From contig NZ_FQVO01000006.1 in assembly GCF_900129385.1 (NCBI RefSeq), positions 62,001 through 126,000 on the forward strand: a DNA stretch of 64,000 bases, given 5' to 3'. This document shows positions 54,046 to 63,953 of this stretch, piece after piece. Under the pieces are notes generated by a model, which had not been told where the DNA came from, made no database searches, and saw only the letters and a program-made list of their open reading frames with translations. This DNA is from Chryseobacterium takakiae (GTDB taxonomy: Bacteria; Bacteroidota; Bacteroidia; Flavobacteriales; Weeksellaceae). Made by a program: the position numbers and the translations under genes. Numbering within the stretch: position 1 is the stretch's first letter; each line of letters starts with the position of its first letter.

Positions 54046-55734
54046 TTATTCCACCGCTACAGAATCATCGCCTCTGCCATCCGCAACAGCATGGATATTC
54101 CCTTCATCATCAACCATAATCATCTCTGTTCTCCCGATCTGACCCCATTTTTCCGCTTTGTAACCTAACTTTTCCATAGCTTTAATAGTGGTTTCAGGGA
54201 AGTTCTTTTCAAAAGCAACCGTTTCCGGAAGCCACTGATGATGGAATTTCGGAGCGTTGACAGACATATTGGCACTGAGTTTAAAATCTACTACATTCAC
54301 AATAGACTGATAAACAGAAGTAGGAATTGTTGTTCCTCCTGGTGTTCCGACAACCATATAAGGTTTTCCGTTTTTCACAATAATTGTGGGAGTCATTGAA
54401 GAAAGCATTCTTTTATTAGGCTGTATAGAATTTGCTTCTCCGCCCACGGCTCCGAACATATTCGGAACACCTGGCTTAATGGAAAAATCGTCCATTTCGT
54501 TATTTAGAAAAAAACCTGCACCGGAAACCACAACTTTACTTCCGTACAAACCATTCAGGGTTGTTGTTACGGCAGCTGCATTACCCTCTTTATCAATCAC
54601 TGAAATATGCGTAGTCTCTGTTGATTCTTTAGGTTGTTTTATGATTTTCCCGACTTCAGCACTTGGAGTTGCTTTATCAAAGCTGAAACTTTTCCATCTG
54701 TTTTTTAAGTATTCATCTGAAATAAGATATGAAGTTTTATCCTGGATGAAAGCGGGATCTCCCATATATTCTGCCCTGTCGGCATAAGCTCTTCTTTCTG
54801 CTTCCACCATAATCTGCACGGCTTTTGTAGAATTCTGCTGGTATTTTTCCAGATTTTCATAAGATGCCATTTTCAGCATTTGTGCCAGAAGTATACCTCC
54901 GCTTGATGGCAGCGGCATAGATATGATCTGGTTTCCTTTATAATCAAATTCAAGTGCTTTCCTTTCTACAACTTTATAATTGATAAGATCTGCAGACGTA
55001 ATAATTCCGTTGCCTTTTTTCATTTCGGCAACCAGAAGTTCAGCAGTTTTTCCTTCATAAAATCCTTTTTGACCGGATTTCTGGATGCGTTTTAAAGTTT
55101 CAGCCAATTCTTTCTGAATAAGCAGGTCTCCGGTTTTCCAGGGAATATTTTTTACAAAAGCAATATTCGTTTTATTGTGGCGTACAAATTTTTCTTTATT
55201 GGCGTTTAGGAGATCAGCTTCCTGGCGGGTAATAGCAAATCCCTTTTCTGCTAAGTCTATTGCCGGCTGAATCAGCTGTTCCATCGGTAGCCTGCAATGC
55301 TTCAGTGTTGCAAAAAAACCGGCTACACTTCCCGGAACTCCTACCGCAAGTCTCCCGTTTTGAGAAAGGTCTGTATCTGCCTTTCCTGATTTATCAAGAT
55401 ACATATCATGTGAAGCTTGCGAAGGTGCAGTCTCGCGATAATCAAGTGTAAATTTTTCACCGGTATTTTTTATCCCTACCAAAAAGCCGCCGCCGCCGAT
55501 ATTTCCGGCCTGCGGGTAAACTACTGCAAGCGCATACTGAGTGGCAACAATAGCGTCATAAGCATTTCCTCCCATCTTCAATATTTTAGCGCCTGCCTCG
55601 CTGGCCAGGGGATGTGCCGAGACAACAACGCCTTTATTTTTAACTTTAACTTCTTTTACAATATTAAATGAGGTGAATTGGGAAGAACAAATATTGTATG
55701 TCGAAAGGATAATTACTATTACTATCTTTTTCAT
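54046..55734 (-). CDS. ggt: Gamma-glutamyltransferase (exported)
   Basis: This 562-residue Ntn-hydrolase has a signal peptide (MKKIVIVIILSTYNICSSQ) and the conserved AVVYPQAGNIGGGGFLV. The autocleavage and nucleophile site is TTHISVIDKEGNAAAVTTTLN, where the first Thr of TTH becomes the N-terminal nucleophile of the small subunit; then MLSSMTPTIIV and VGTPGGTTIPTSVYQ. It cleaves glutathione and related gamma-glutamyl compounds in the periplasm. It is monocistronic with a terminator downstream. Confidence 0.95.
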   Translation of the reverse strand: MKKIVIVIILSTYNICSSQFTSFNIVKEVKVKNKGVVVSAHPLASEAGAKILKMGGNAYDAIVATQYALAVVYPQAGNIGGGGFLVGIKNTGEKFTLDYRETAPSQASHDMYLDKSGKADTDLSQNGRLAVGVPGSVAGFFATLKHCRLPMEQLIQPAIDLAEKGFAITRQEADLLNANKEKFVRHNKTNIAFVKNIPWKTGDLLIQKELAETLKRIQKSGQKGFYEGKTAELLVAEMKKGNGIITSADLINYKVVERKALEFDYKGNQIISMPLPSSGGILLAQMLKMASYENLEKYQQNSTKAVQIMVEAERRAYADRAEYMGDPAFIQDKTSYLISDEYLKNRWKSFSFDKATPSAEVGKIIKQPKESTETTHISVIDKEGNAAAVTTTLNGLYGSKVVVSGAGFFLNNEMDDFSIKPGVPNMFGAVGGEANSIQPNKRMLSSMTPTIIVKNGKPYMVVGTPGGTTIPTSVYQSIVNVVDFKLSANMSVNAPKFHHQWLPETVAFEKNFPETTIKAMEKLGYKAEKWGQIGRTEMIMVDDEGNIHAVADGRGDDSVAVE

Positions 55735-55858
55735 AGGGTATAAGATAAATTTTATTTTCTAATGTACAATTATCAATAATTATGTTAAATAAATGATTTT
55801 ATTTAAACAAAACGACTTATTTATTTGTCAAATTTTCATTTAAATGAATTTTTATTAT

Positions 55859-55866
55859 TATGTTTG
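55859..55866 (+). promoter_or_regulatory. Candidate -7 box of the second TonB receptor
   Basis: TATGTTTG matches TAnnTTTG and ends 31 bases before the ATG. No good -33 element is seen. Confidence 0.4.
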
Positions 55867-55897
55867 AAAATTAAATATACTATAAAAACATATAATT

Positions 55898-58753
55898 ATG
55901 AGAAAAAATTATCAAAAAATTATTTTGATCGGTGTTTTGTTTTTTGTTTCGGGTAATGTTAGCGCTCAAGTAAATGACAGCTTAAAAATCAATACGGTAG
56001 AAGAAGTTAAGATTACGGTAGGCTCCAGGAACAAAAGCCGTGTTGCTACAGATACACCCGTTCCGGTAGATGTTATCAATATCAATTCGCAATCCGTTCT
56101 GAGTCCGCAAACTGATCTCAATCAGATCCTGAATTATGCTGCCCCTTCATTTACCTCAAATTCTACTACAGTTGCAGATGGAACTGATCATATTGATCCG
56201 GCTCAGTTGAGAGGATTGGGCCCGGATCAGGTTCTGGTTTTACTCAATGGGAAGAGAAGGCATACTTCTTCATTGGTGAATATTAATGGCTCGCCTGGAA
56301 GAGGCTCTGTAGGGACGGATCTAAATGCGATTCCGGCTTTTGCCATCGATAGACTCGAAGTGTTAAGAGATGGTGCTTCTGCGCAATATGGCTCTGATGC
56401 TATTGCGGGAGTTATCAATGTGCTGATGAAAAAAAACACCAAAAAATTCACTGCAGCCATTACGGCCGGAGGATTTAATTCTAAAGGCTCCAATGATCAT
56501 TCCGGAGGCTGGGACGGGGAAAAGTATCAGCTGGATCTTAATTACGGAACTAATCTGGGTAAAAACGGATTTATTAATTTTACCGTAAGTTTAATGAATA
56601 GGGATGATACAAGAAGGGCAAGAGAAAATACATCCAATATATTCAATGCTTATAACGCGATTGAACAGCGTGCTCTTAATGACGGGGTAAATATTTCTTC
56701 ACTTTTTAGCAATATTAATAATACTCCTAATTCCAGTCAGATTCTTAATTATATTAAACAATATTCTCAAGAAGTTTCCTATTTTACTGCACAGCAGCTC
56801 AATCAGATTCAAAATGCAAATACTATTGCTGCCATGCAGACTGCATTGAATTTTGATGTTACTAATAACGAGTTGGATTATAGAAGATTAACACGGAAGG
56901 ATTTCAATATGAGAGTAGGGCAATCCAGGCTTACAAGCGGTCAGCTGTTTGTGAATTCTGAGTTTGACGTAGCTTCTGGGATAAGAGGGTATGCTTTTGG
57001 AGGATATTCTTACAGAAGTGGTAATGCAGCAGGTTTTTACAGGTTGCCCAATCAAAACAGAACATCAACTTCCATTTATCCGAATGGTTTTTTGCCGGAA
57101 ATATCTTCTGATGTTATTGATTTATCTTTTGCTGCTGGTTTCAAAGGAAAACTGGGAAATGTTAACTACGATATTAGCAACACTTTCGGAAAAAATACTT
57201 TCGATTATACCATTGAAAATACGGCTAATGCAAGTATGAAATATCCTGGTAAGACCAGTTTTGATGCCGGAGGTCTTGGTTTTTCACAAAATACCATTAA
57301 TGCAGATTTTGATACTAAAGTGGATTGGCTGAAAGGGCTGAATATTGCCTTTGGGGGAGAAGCAAGGTTCGAAAATTTTAAAATAAAAAATGGGGAAGAA
57401 GCTTCCTGGGCCCTTTATGACATCAACGGGAATATACAGACCTCTTCCACTACAGCATCTTTAAAACCTACCGATTTTTTTGGGAATACAAGACCTGGTG
57501 GTGCACAGGTTTTCCCGGGATTCAGACCGGAAAATGCTTTAAGTAAAGGAAGAAATTCCATGGCTCTTTATACAGATACGGAACTGGATATTACAGACAA
57601 ATGGCTGGTAAGTGCAGCATTGCGGTATGAGCATTATTCGGATTTTGGTTCTACATTTAATTATAAAATAGCTACCCGCTATAAAATCACGGAAAAATTG
57701 AATTTTAGGGCAGCGCATTCCACAGGATTCAGAGCGCCGTCTTTACAGCAGCTGTATTTTAATTCCACTTCCACACAGTTTGTGGGAGGGGTTCCTTTTG
57801 AAGTAGGTACTTTTTCAAACGATTCAAATGCTGCAGAAATATTAGGTATACCGCAGCTGAAACAGGAAGAATCCAAAAGTTATTCTGCGGGTTTTACAGC
57901 TAAATTTCCCACTGCTAAGCTTAGTCTAACTCTGGATGGATATTATATTAGAGTAAATGACAGAGTTGTTCTTACAGACCAATTTTCAAGGCCTTCAGGA
58001 ACTTATGCGGATGGTACTCCTCTTAGAAACCTTCAGCTGGCTTTTGATGCGGCGAACGCAACGGCGGCTACCTTTTTTGCTAATGCTATTGATACGCAGA
58101 CCAAAGGTATGGAAGCTGTGATTTCCCATAAAGCTTCCGTAGGAAAGCTTTCGTTGAATTCAGATTTGGCTGTTACGGTTTCTAAGACAAACAGGGTTGG
58201 AGATATTAACGGTTCTGATATTTTGGTGAATGCGGGACAAATTAACAGATATTATTCAGAGGCGAGCAGGATATATGTTGAGGAAGCGATTCCGAGATTT
58301 AAAGCTTCATTAAATAATTCTTTGGAAATAAACAAATGGAATTTTCTTCTGAGAAATGTATTTTTCGGAAAAGTTACAGATCCCAACGTTGTAGATGTAA
58401 ACGGAGATGGGGTAATTCAGGCTGAAGTGATTAACGGGCAGGCTGTGGAAGTAGAGCATCCGGTTTGGAATGGTAAATTAATTACCGATTTTTCGGTGGC
58501 CTATAATTTCTCGGAATCATTTAAGCTTACTTTGGGAGCCAATAATATATTTGATATTTATCCAACTGAAAATTATGGTCCCGTGACTGCAAGACGTGCT
58601 ACAGGTGTAGATAGTAACGGTAATGTAATTTATTCTGCCTCTCCGTCTACAATTGATTTGTCAAACGCTAATCAATTCGTTTATTCAAGAAATGTCTCTC
58701 AGTTTGGAATGAACGGAAGGTTTCTTTTTGCAAGAATAAATATGAGCTTTTAA
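55898..58753 (+). CDS. TonB-dependent outer-membrane receptor
   Basis: This 951-residue protein has a signal peptide (ending NVSAQ), a plug domain (DHIDPAQLRGLGPDQVLVLLNGKRRHTSSLVN; RLEVLRDGASAQYGSDAIAGVINVLMKK) and a long barrel with FRAPSLQQLYFNSTS and a C-terminal FLFARINMSF. There is no DUF4480-type N-terminal module and no SusD partner next to it. Its substrate is unknown. It is divergent from ggt and followed by a terminator. Confidence 0.92.
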   Translation: MRKNYQKIILIGVLFFVSGNVSAQVNDSLKINTVEEVKITVGSRNKSRVATDTPVPVDVININSQSVLSPQTDLNQILNYAAPSFTSNSTTVADGTDHIDPAQLRGLGPDQVLVLLNGKRRHTSSLVNINGSPGRGSVGTDLNAIPAFAIDRLEVLRDGASAQYGSDAIAGVINVLMKKNTKKFTAAITAGGFNSKGSNDHSGGWDGEKYQLDLNYGTNLGKNGFINFTVSLMNRDDTRRARENTSNIFNAYNAIEQRALNDGVNISSLFSNINNTPNSSQILNYIKQYSQEVSYFTAQQLNQIQNANTIAAMQTALNFDVTNNELDYRRLTRKDFNMRVGQSRLTSGQLFVNSEFDVASGIRGYAFGGYSYRSGNAAGFYRLPNQNRTSTSIYPNGFLPEISSDVIDLSFAAGFKGKLGNVNYDISNTFGKNTFDYTIENTANASMKYPGKTSFDAGGLGFSQNTINADFDTKVDWLKGLNIAFGGEARFENFKIKNGEEASWALYDINGNIQTSSTTASLKPTDFFGNTRPGGAQVFPGFRPENALSKGRNSMALYTDTELDITDKWLVSAALRYEHYSDFGSTFNYKIATRYKITEKLNFRAAHSTGFRAPSLQQLYFNSTSTQFVGGVPFEVGTFSNDSNAAEILGIPQLKQEESKSYSAGFTAKFPTAKLSLTLDGYYIRVNDRVVLTDQFSRPSGTYADGTPLRNLQLAFDAANATAATFFANAIDTQTKGMEAVISHKASVGKLSLNSDLAVTVSKTNRVGDINGSDILVNAGQINRYYSEASRIYVEEAIPRFKASLNNSLEINKWNFLLRNVFFGKVTDPNVVDVNGDGVIQAEVINGQAVEVEHPVWNGKLITDFSVAYNFSESFKLTLGANNIFDIYPTENYGPVTARRATGVDSNGNVIYSASPSTIDLSNANQFVYSRNVSQFGMNGRFLFARINMSF

Positions 58754-58776
58754 GGATTTGTTCTTTGAATAAATGA

Positions 58777-58804
58777 AAAAAGGTGTGTTTTACGCACCTT
58801 TTTT
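58777..58804 (+). terminator. Terminator of the second TonB receptor gene
   Basis: AAAAAGGTGTG against CGCACCTTTTT (one wobble) with T-rich tail, about 24 bases after the stop. Confidence 0.75.
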
Positions 58805-58826
58805 ATTTTGGTTGGCTTGATTTTTT

Positions 58827-58834
58827 TACTTTTG
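58827..58834 (+). promoter_or_regulatory. Promoter -7 box of the threonine dehydrogenase gene
   Basis: TACTTTTG matches TAnnTTTG and ends 31 bases before the ATG at 58866; TTTTG at 58806-58810 may be the -33 region. Confidence 0.55.
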
Positions 58835-58865
58835 CGAGATCTAATAATAGTAAAAAGAATCGACT

Positions 58866-59819
58866 ATGGAAAAAATACTTATAACGGGTGCCTTAGGACA
58901 AATCGGTACCGAGCTTACCAACAGACTTGTTGAAATTCATGGAGCAGAAAATGTAGTCGCTTCTGGGCTTGACAGATGGCAGAAGGGCATTACTTCAGCA
59001 GGATATTATGAGAGAATGGATGTAACCAATACACAGCTGGTGAGGCAGATCATTAAAGATTATGAAATCACTACAGTATATCATTTGGCTTCATTATTGT
59101 CCGGTACATCAGAAAAGCAGCCTGTTTTTGCATGGAAGCTTAATCTTGAACCGCTTCTTCATTTCTGTGAAATGGCAAGAGAAGGCCTTATTCAGAAGAT
59201 TTTCTGGCCAAGTTCAATTGCTGTATTCGGGAAAGGAATTCCAAAAGAAAATGTAGGTCAGGATGTAGTATTAAATCCAACCACCGTTTACGGAATCTCC
59301 AAAATGGCGGGAGAAAAATGGTGCGAATATTATTTTGATAAGCATGGAGTAGATGTGAGAAGTATTCGTTATCCGGGTCTTATTTCCTGGAAAACTCCTG
59401 CAGGCGGAGGCACCACAGATTATGCCGTAGAGATATTTTATGAAGCCATTGAAGAGGGAAAATACACAAGTTTCATTTCTGAAAATACCGGGATGCCAAT
59501 GCTGTATATGGATGACGCGATCAATGCAACGCTTAAACTGATGGAAGCCCCGAAAGAAAATCTCAGCGTACGTTCTTCGTATAATTTAGGCGGAATGTCT
59601 TTTACTCCGAAAGAATTAGCAGAAGAAATTAAGAAAGAAATACCGGATTTTGAAATCGATTATAAGCCTGACTTCAGACAGCAGATTGCAGATTCCTGGC
59701 CGGCATCCATTGATGATTCTGTTGCAAAAAAAGACTGGGGATTATCTTATGAATATGGAATTTCTGAAATGACAAAGGATATGATTAAGAATCTAAGAGT
59801 AAAACTTAACAAAAATTAG
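58866..59819 (+). CDS. tdh: SDR-type L-threonine 3-dehydrogenase
   Basis: This 317-residue extended SDR has the NAD site TGALGQIGTEL (7-17), the catalytic YGISK (NPTTVYGISKMAGEKW) and SIRYPGLISWKTPAGGGTTDYAVEI, a block characteristic of the epimerase-like threonine dehydrogenases described in Flavobacterium and Cytophaga. Known reaction: L-threonine to 2-amino-3-oxobutyrate with NAD+. It is unrelated to the zinc-dependent Tdh. UDP-galactose epimerases share the fold but lack this block. Confidence 0.9.
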   Translation: MEKILITGALGQIGTELTNRLVEIHGAENVVASGLDRWQKGITSAGYYERMDVTNTQLVRQIIKDYEITTVYHLASLLSGTSEKQPVFAWKLNLEPLLHFCEMAREGLIQKIFWPSSIAVFGKGIPKENVGQDVVLNPTTVYGISKMAGEKWCEYYFDKHGVDVRSIRYPGLISWKTPAGGGTTDYAVEIFYEAIEEGKYTSFISENTGMPMLYMDDAINATLKLMEAPKENLSVRSSYNLGGMSFTPKELAEEIKKEIPDFEIDYKPDFRQQIADSWPASIDDSVAKKDWGLSYEYGISEMTKDMIKNLRVKLNKN

Positions 59820-59901
59820 AAGTAAAGTATAATTTTAAATACAAGTTTATTTAACATCTGATTTTTAATTCTTTATATTTTTTATTTAAAATTCACTTTA
59901 A

Positions 59902-60654
59902 ATGGTTTTGTTAACTTTTAATATTGTAAACATCGAAGCAAAATGTAAAAATGGCATTGAGGTTTCTGATGAGGAAAGATTGAAAATTTCAGAAAATAAC
60001 ACCAAAGCTATTTTAAGGATTTTAGATAAGCAGGATATTAAAGCAAGCTTTTTTGTAGAAATTTCTTTAGTAGAAAAGCTCCGGAACTTACTAAAAGCAA
60101 TTTCATCCCAAGGGCATGAGATTGCTTTTTACAATCAGAATTCAAGTTCTGAAGAAATAGAAAATACGAAAAGAATTATTCAGGATTTTTTAGAAAAACA
60201 AATTAAGGGAATTCGCCAGAAGGATAACAAAATTTCTTACGAAAGTTTGAAATTAATGGAGTTCAGTTATATTTCAAATATTGACAACGCCGGTATTCTT
60301 TTTCCTTTTAAACGGCTTAAAAGAGATACGGAGATTATTGAGCAGGACGGACTGAGTATTGTTCCGGAGAGTATTTCCCCTTACAGCCAGCTTCCTTATA
60401 ATGATTTTGTGTTTCAGGTTTTGCCGATGAAGTATTACCGAAATATGGTTTTTGAAACATTAAAAAACGATGAGTTTGTGCTGATCTATTTAAACTCCTG
60501 GCAGTTTACCGATTTCGCTAGATATCATTTTGATGTTCCCTTTTACAGGAGGCTGAATTCGGGAAAAAAAATGGAGGACAAGTTAGATGACCTCCTGAGC
60601 TGGATCAACGAGAAAGAAATGGCTACTTCCCGCATGAAAGATTATATTTTTTAA
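59902..60654 (+). CDS. Polysaccharide-deacetylase-like protein, probably inactive
   Basis: This 250-residue protein has the outline of a NodB-type deacetylase: MVLLTFNIVNIEAK at the start, KASFFVEISLVEKLRNLLKAISSQGHEIAFYNQ in the middle. The metal-binding residues of active enzymes (Asp-Asp after the first strand, and the His-x3-His after GHEI) are missing. The final part, YNDFVFQVLPMKYYRNMVFETLKNDEFVLIYLNSWQFTD, resembles proteins encoded in polysaccharide clusters. It is convergent with a methyltransferase gene, 1 base between stops. Function unknown. Confidence 0.7.
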   Translation: MVLLTFNIVNIEAKCKNGIEVSDEERLKISENNTKAILRILDKQDIKASFFVEISLVEKLRNLLKAISSQGHEIAFYNQNSSSEEIENTKRIIQDFLEKQIKGIRQKDNKISYESLKLMEFSYISNIDNAGILFPFKRLKRDTEIIEQDGLSIVPESISPYSQLPYNDFVFQVLPMKYYRNMVFETLKNDEFVLIYLNSWQFTDFARYHFDVPFYRRLNSGKKMEDKLDDLLSWINEKEMATSRMKDYIF

Positions 60655-60655
60655 T

Positions 60656-61486
60656 CTATTCTTCACTTTTACATATAGCCAGAAGATCTGTTGAATACTT
60701 CATATCTTTTTTAAATACAATATCTTTATGGGAATACTGTGCTGCGAAATCAACTGAGGTATTGTCCAGTACCTGGTCTGTATTTTTATTACCTTTCCTT
60801 ATTTTTCTCAAAAGCTGAAACATCTTTTTTTGAACATTTAAAAGGAAAACCCTCACGGGATAAGGGTAAATGGATAAAGTGGCAGGAAGTACCGCTATTC
60901 GTTGCTTTCTGGTTCTTCTGATTTCTTCCAGAATTAAATCTGAATCTGAGCCTATTTTTAAAATTTCAACCTGTGCAAAATACTTCTTAAGCAATTTTTC
61001 CAGGCTTTCAGGCGTATATTCTTTCAGATGAAAAATATTCCAGGGTTGCTGGATATAGTTAAATAGCCTGTGCTTTTTATCCGGCGTTGAAATAATGACT
61101 ATGCCGTCGGGATTCAAAAGCTGTTTTAACGCAGAAGTGTATTTTTTGTCGTCGGGAACGTGCTCAATAACCTGGAAAGAGGTAATAACGTCAAACTTTT
61201 CATTTCCTAATTCAGCAATTGTTTTAAAATTCAGATTGTGAGCTCTATATTCCTTATTTGCAAAGTCTACCGCTTCCTTGCTGATGTCAACACCAGTAAC
61301 GCTTGCAGCATTCATAGAAAGCATATGTGATCCATATCCTGAACCGCATCCGTAGTCTAGAACTTTTTTGTCTTTTACAAGGTTTTTGGCGTATTCATAA
61401 GTTGCAATATGCATTAAGTGAAGGTACAATTCAGATGTATTGGTAAATTGCTGATGAATGATATGTCTTTCTCCGGTATCTTTCAT
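60656..61486 (-). CDS. Class I SAM-dependent methyltransferase
   Basis: This 276-residue protein has VLDYGCGSGYGSHML (motif I), GVDISKEAVDFA, KFDVITSFQVIEHVPDDKKY and LLNPDGIVIISTPDKKH, of the Methyltransf_11/23 type often found in cell surface polysaccharide clusters. The C-terminal third (VRVFLLNVQKKMFQLLRKIRKGNKN) is basic and helical. Acceptor unknown. It is separated from the metallophosphoesterase gene by 25 bases. Confidence 0.87.
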   Translation of the reverse strand: MKDTGERHIIHQQFTNTSELYLHLMHIATYEYAKNLVKDKKVLDYGCGSGYGSHMLSMNAASVTGVDISKEAVDFANKEYRAHNLNFKTIAELGNEKFDVITSFQVIEHVPDDKKYTSALKQLLNPDGIVIISTPDKKHRLFNYIQQPWNIFHLKEYTPESLEKLLKKYFAQVEILKIGSDSDLILEEIRRTRKQRIAVLPATLSIYPYPVRVFLLNVQKKMFQLLRKIRKGNKNTDQVLDNTSVDFAAQYSHKDIVFKKDMKYSTDLLAICKSEE

Positions 61487-61511
61487 TTTAAGGTACTAAT
61501 TAAATGAATAA

Positions 61512-62717
61512 CTATGCCAGTTCAAAAAGCGTGATTTCGGGTAAAACACCCACTCTTCCGGGATAAGCCAGTACACCAAAACCTCTGTTTACATAAAGCA
61601 TTTTTCCTTCGCTTTCATAAAGATCTGCCCATTTCGGATATTTGTACTGAACCGGAGACCATTTTACATTTTTAAGATCAAGCCCAAACTGCATTCCATG
61701 AGTGTGCCCCGAAAGTGTCAGGTGAATGTTTCCGGGATGCTTTTTTACTACATAATCAAAATGGGTAGGGTCGTGGCTCATCAGAATTTTTGTGGCCGAT
61801 TCCGGAACATCTTTCAAGGCATCATCAATTCTCCCGAATTGCGGAAAAGGTTTCAATCCCCAGTTTTCAACACCCAAAATGTACAGCTTTTCACCGTTTT
61901 TCTCAATAATACGGTGCTCATTCCGAAGCATATCAAAACCGGCCTGTCTCTCATAATCAATCAAAGTATCAAGGTTTTGTTTCTTTTCATTCAGCGAGGT
62001 CCATTGTACATAATCGCCATAGTCATGATTACCAAGCACGGCAAATTTACCATCTTTTGCTTTAATTTTTGAAAAAAGCGGAATGAACGGTTTAAATTCT
62101 TCCGCCACATTATTCACCATATCTCCGGTAAATAAAACAAGATCTGGATTTTGTTCATTAATGAGATGAATGGCATGTTCCAGTTTTGAAGGATCAGAAA
62201 AACTTCCGCTGTGAACATCGGAGATCTGAACAATTTTATATCCTTTAAAGCTTTTAGGCAGGTTGGCAAAATTGATTCTTACTCTTCTTACTTTGTGACG
62301 GTATTTCCCAAAAGTAATTCCATCAATAAAAAGAGCGGAAAGTACGCCTCCGAGCCCTAATCCTACAATGCTTAAAAATTTTCTTCTTTCGGGAAAGTAA
62401 TTCTCTGATGACCCGGCCAATCCGATAAGGTAGCCTCCGGTTCTCAGGATATCATCAATTAAAAGAAATAAAACGACAAAAATTTTAGGTAGAATAAAGA
62501 TCAAAAATAATGATATCATGATCTGTGCTCTCATCATACTTCTGTCGGCCCTGCTGAAATGCATCACCTCATAGGCGAAAAAGCCATACACCGCAAGAGA
62601 AATTGCCCAGTAGCCGATCCGTAGCCAGAAATTATCTGTAAGGGTTCTGATAGCCTGATAAATGTATATTTCCAGAAAAAGGAATAACGCTGCGATAATT
62701 AAAAAGTTTCTTTGCAT
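61512..62717 (-). CDS. Membrane-anchored metallophosphoesterase
   Basis: This 401-residue protein has four N-terminal transmembrane segments (to about residue 130), then a calcineurin-like phosphoesterase domain with the metal motifs ISDVHSGS (D-x-H), FTGDMVNN (GD), LGNHDYGDYV (GNHD), MSHDPTHFD and LSGHTHGMQ. This is the YkuE/LpxH-like family group with an unknown lipid or phosphoester substrate. The start at 62717 is used because an earlier in-frame ATG at 62738 lies within the terminator of the upstream gene. Confidence 0.9.
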   Translation of the reverse strand: MQRNFLIIAALFLFLEIYIYQAIRTLTDNFWLRIGYWAISLAVYGFFAYEVMHFSRADRSMMRAQIMISLFLIFILPKIFVVLFLLIDDILRTGGYLIGLAGSSENYFPERRKFLSIVGLGLGGVLSALFIDGITFGKYRHKVRRVRINFANLPKSFKGYKIVQISDVHSGSFSDPSKLEHAIHLINEQNPDLVLFTGDMVNNVAEEFKPFIPLFSKIKAKDGKFAVLGNHDYGDYVQWTSLNEKKQNLDTLIDYERQAGFDMLRNEHRIIEKNGEKLYILGVENWGLKPFPQFGRIDDALKDVPESATKILMSHDPTHFDYVVKKHPGNIHLTLSGHTHGMQFGLDLKNVKWSPVQYKYPKWADLYESEGKMLYVNRGFGVLAYPGRVGVLPEITLFELA

Positions 62718-62727
62718 AATCCGTTTA

Positions 62728-62761
62728 AAAAAGCACAAAGAATAGTTTCCCTGTGCTTTTT
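62728..62761 (-). terminator. Terminator after the KAS III gene
   Basis: AAAAAGCACA and TGTGCTTTTT, separated by 14 bases and T-rich on the minus strand, 24 bases after the stop at 62785. Confidence 0.7.
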
Positions 62762-62784
62762 ATATTTTAAATTAAATAATAATA

Positions 62785-63852
62785 TTAAGGAAATCTGTAT
62801 ACGATAGCATTGATGTTCATTCCGGCACCTACCGAAGTCATCACAATGTTACCTTTTTCTTTAAACGATTGACCGTCCATTTTTCCTTTAATTATTAAAT
62901 CAAACATCGTAGGAATGGTTGCCACGGAAGAATTTCCAAACTCCTGAATCGTCATTGGAGAAATAGAATGATCATAATCTTTCACATTATAAAGCTTATG
63001 AAGTCTTTCAATCATGGCGTAATCCATTTTGGCATTAGCCTGGTGAATCAGAATTTTATTGATATCTTCTATAGAAAGCCCTGCATCTTCAATCGTTTCT
63101 TTGATGGCTGCAGGAACGTTTTTTAAGGCATATTCGTAAATTTTTCTTCCCTGCATCCTTACAAAAAGACGGGTTTGGTCAGATTCTTTATTAATGGATG
63201 GACCGTTTGCCAGGTAATCCAATTCCGGACCGTTGTCACAAATGGTGTTGTGGGCAATGATTCCTACATTTTCATCGTCTGTTGCTTTTACAACAACAGC
63301 ACCGGCACCATCTGCAAAAATCATTCTGTTTCTGTCATGAGGATCGGTTACTCTGCTTAATGTTTCTGCACCGATCACAAGAATGGTTTTGGCAACTTTA
63401 GCTTTAATTAAGTTATCAGCTAAAATCATAGCTTCCACCCATCCCGGACATCCGAAAAGCATATCATAAGTAACGCATTTTCGGTTTTTAATGCCTAATT
63501 TATTTTTTACTCTTGCCGCCATCGTTGGCATGAAATCCGCATATCCGTGTACAGTGACTTCTCCGAAATTGCTGGCGTAAATAATATAATCCAGATCTTC
63601 CTGGTCTATTTTTGCGTCTTCAATCGCAACTTTGGCAGCCTCGTACCCGATTTGTGAATTGGATAGATCTTCTTCTATGAATCTTCTGTTCTCAATTTCT
63701 GTAATTTCTACAAATTTTGCAATCGTTTCTTCAGCAGGTTTATCAATTTTCACCCCGTCTTCTGAATAAAAATCTGAACCTAAGAAATAGTCTCTCCCGA
63801 TAATTCTGCCGGGAAGGTAAGATCCAGAACCAATTATGATCGTATTCGGCAT
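62785..63852 (-). CDS. 3-oxoacyl-ACP synthase III (KAS III) family enzyme
   Basis: This 355-residue thiolase-fold enzyme has the catalytic Cys in DMLFGCPGWVEAMI, His in ILIHQANAKM and Asn in EFGNSSVATIP, with the closing GAGMNINAIVYRFP. KAS III proteins condense acetyl-CoA or another acyl-CoA with malonyl-ACP. It is longer than typical FabH (about 320) because of an N-terminal insert (GRDYFLGSDFYSEDGVKIDKPAEE). That suggests a specialised relative, perhaps of the OleA or secondary-metabolite type, so a gene symbol is withheld. Its promoter is divergent from the gene at the right edge. Confidence 0.85.
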   Translation of the reverse strand: MPNTIIIGSGSYLPGRIIGRDYFLGSDFYSEDGVKIDKPAEETIAKFVEITEIENRRFIEEDLSNSQIGYEAAKVAIEDAKIDQEDLDYIIYASNFGEVTVHGYADFMPTMAARVKNKLGIKNRKCVTYDMLFGCPGWVEAMILADNLIKAKVAKTILVIGAETLSRVTDPHDRNRMIFADGAGAVVVKATDDENVGIIAHNTICDNGPELDYLANGPSINKESDQTRLFVRMQGRKIYEYALKNVPAAIKETIEDAGLSIEDINKILIHQANAKMDYAMIERLHKLYNVKDYDHSISPMTIQEFGNSSVATIPTMFDLIIKGKMDGQSFKEKGNIVMTSVGAGMNINAIVYRFP

Positions 63853-63877
63853 TCGTTTAAATGATTTTTTAAAGATG

Positions 63878-63885
63878 CAAAGTTA
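63878..63885 (-). promoter_or_regulatory. Promoter -7 box of the KAS III gene
   Basis: On the minus strand this reads TAACTTTG, matching TAnnTTTG, 25 bases before the ATG. Confidence 0.6.
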
Positions 63886-63953
63886 ATAATTAATATTAAT
63901 AACAGAGAATTAAAAATATTATTAAATTTGCAAAAATTGTACTTTACAATCCT

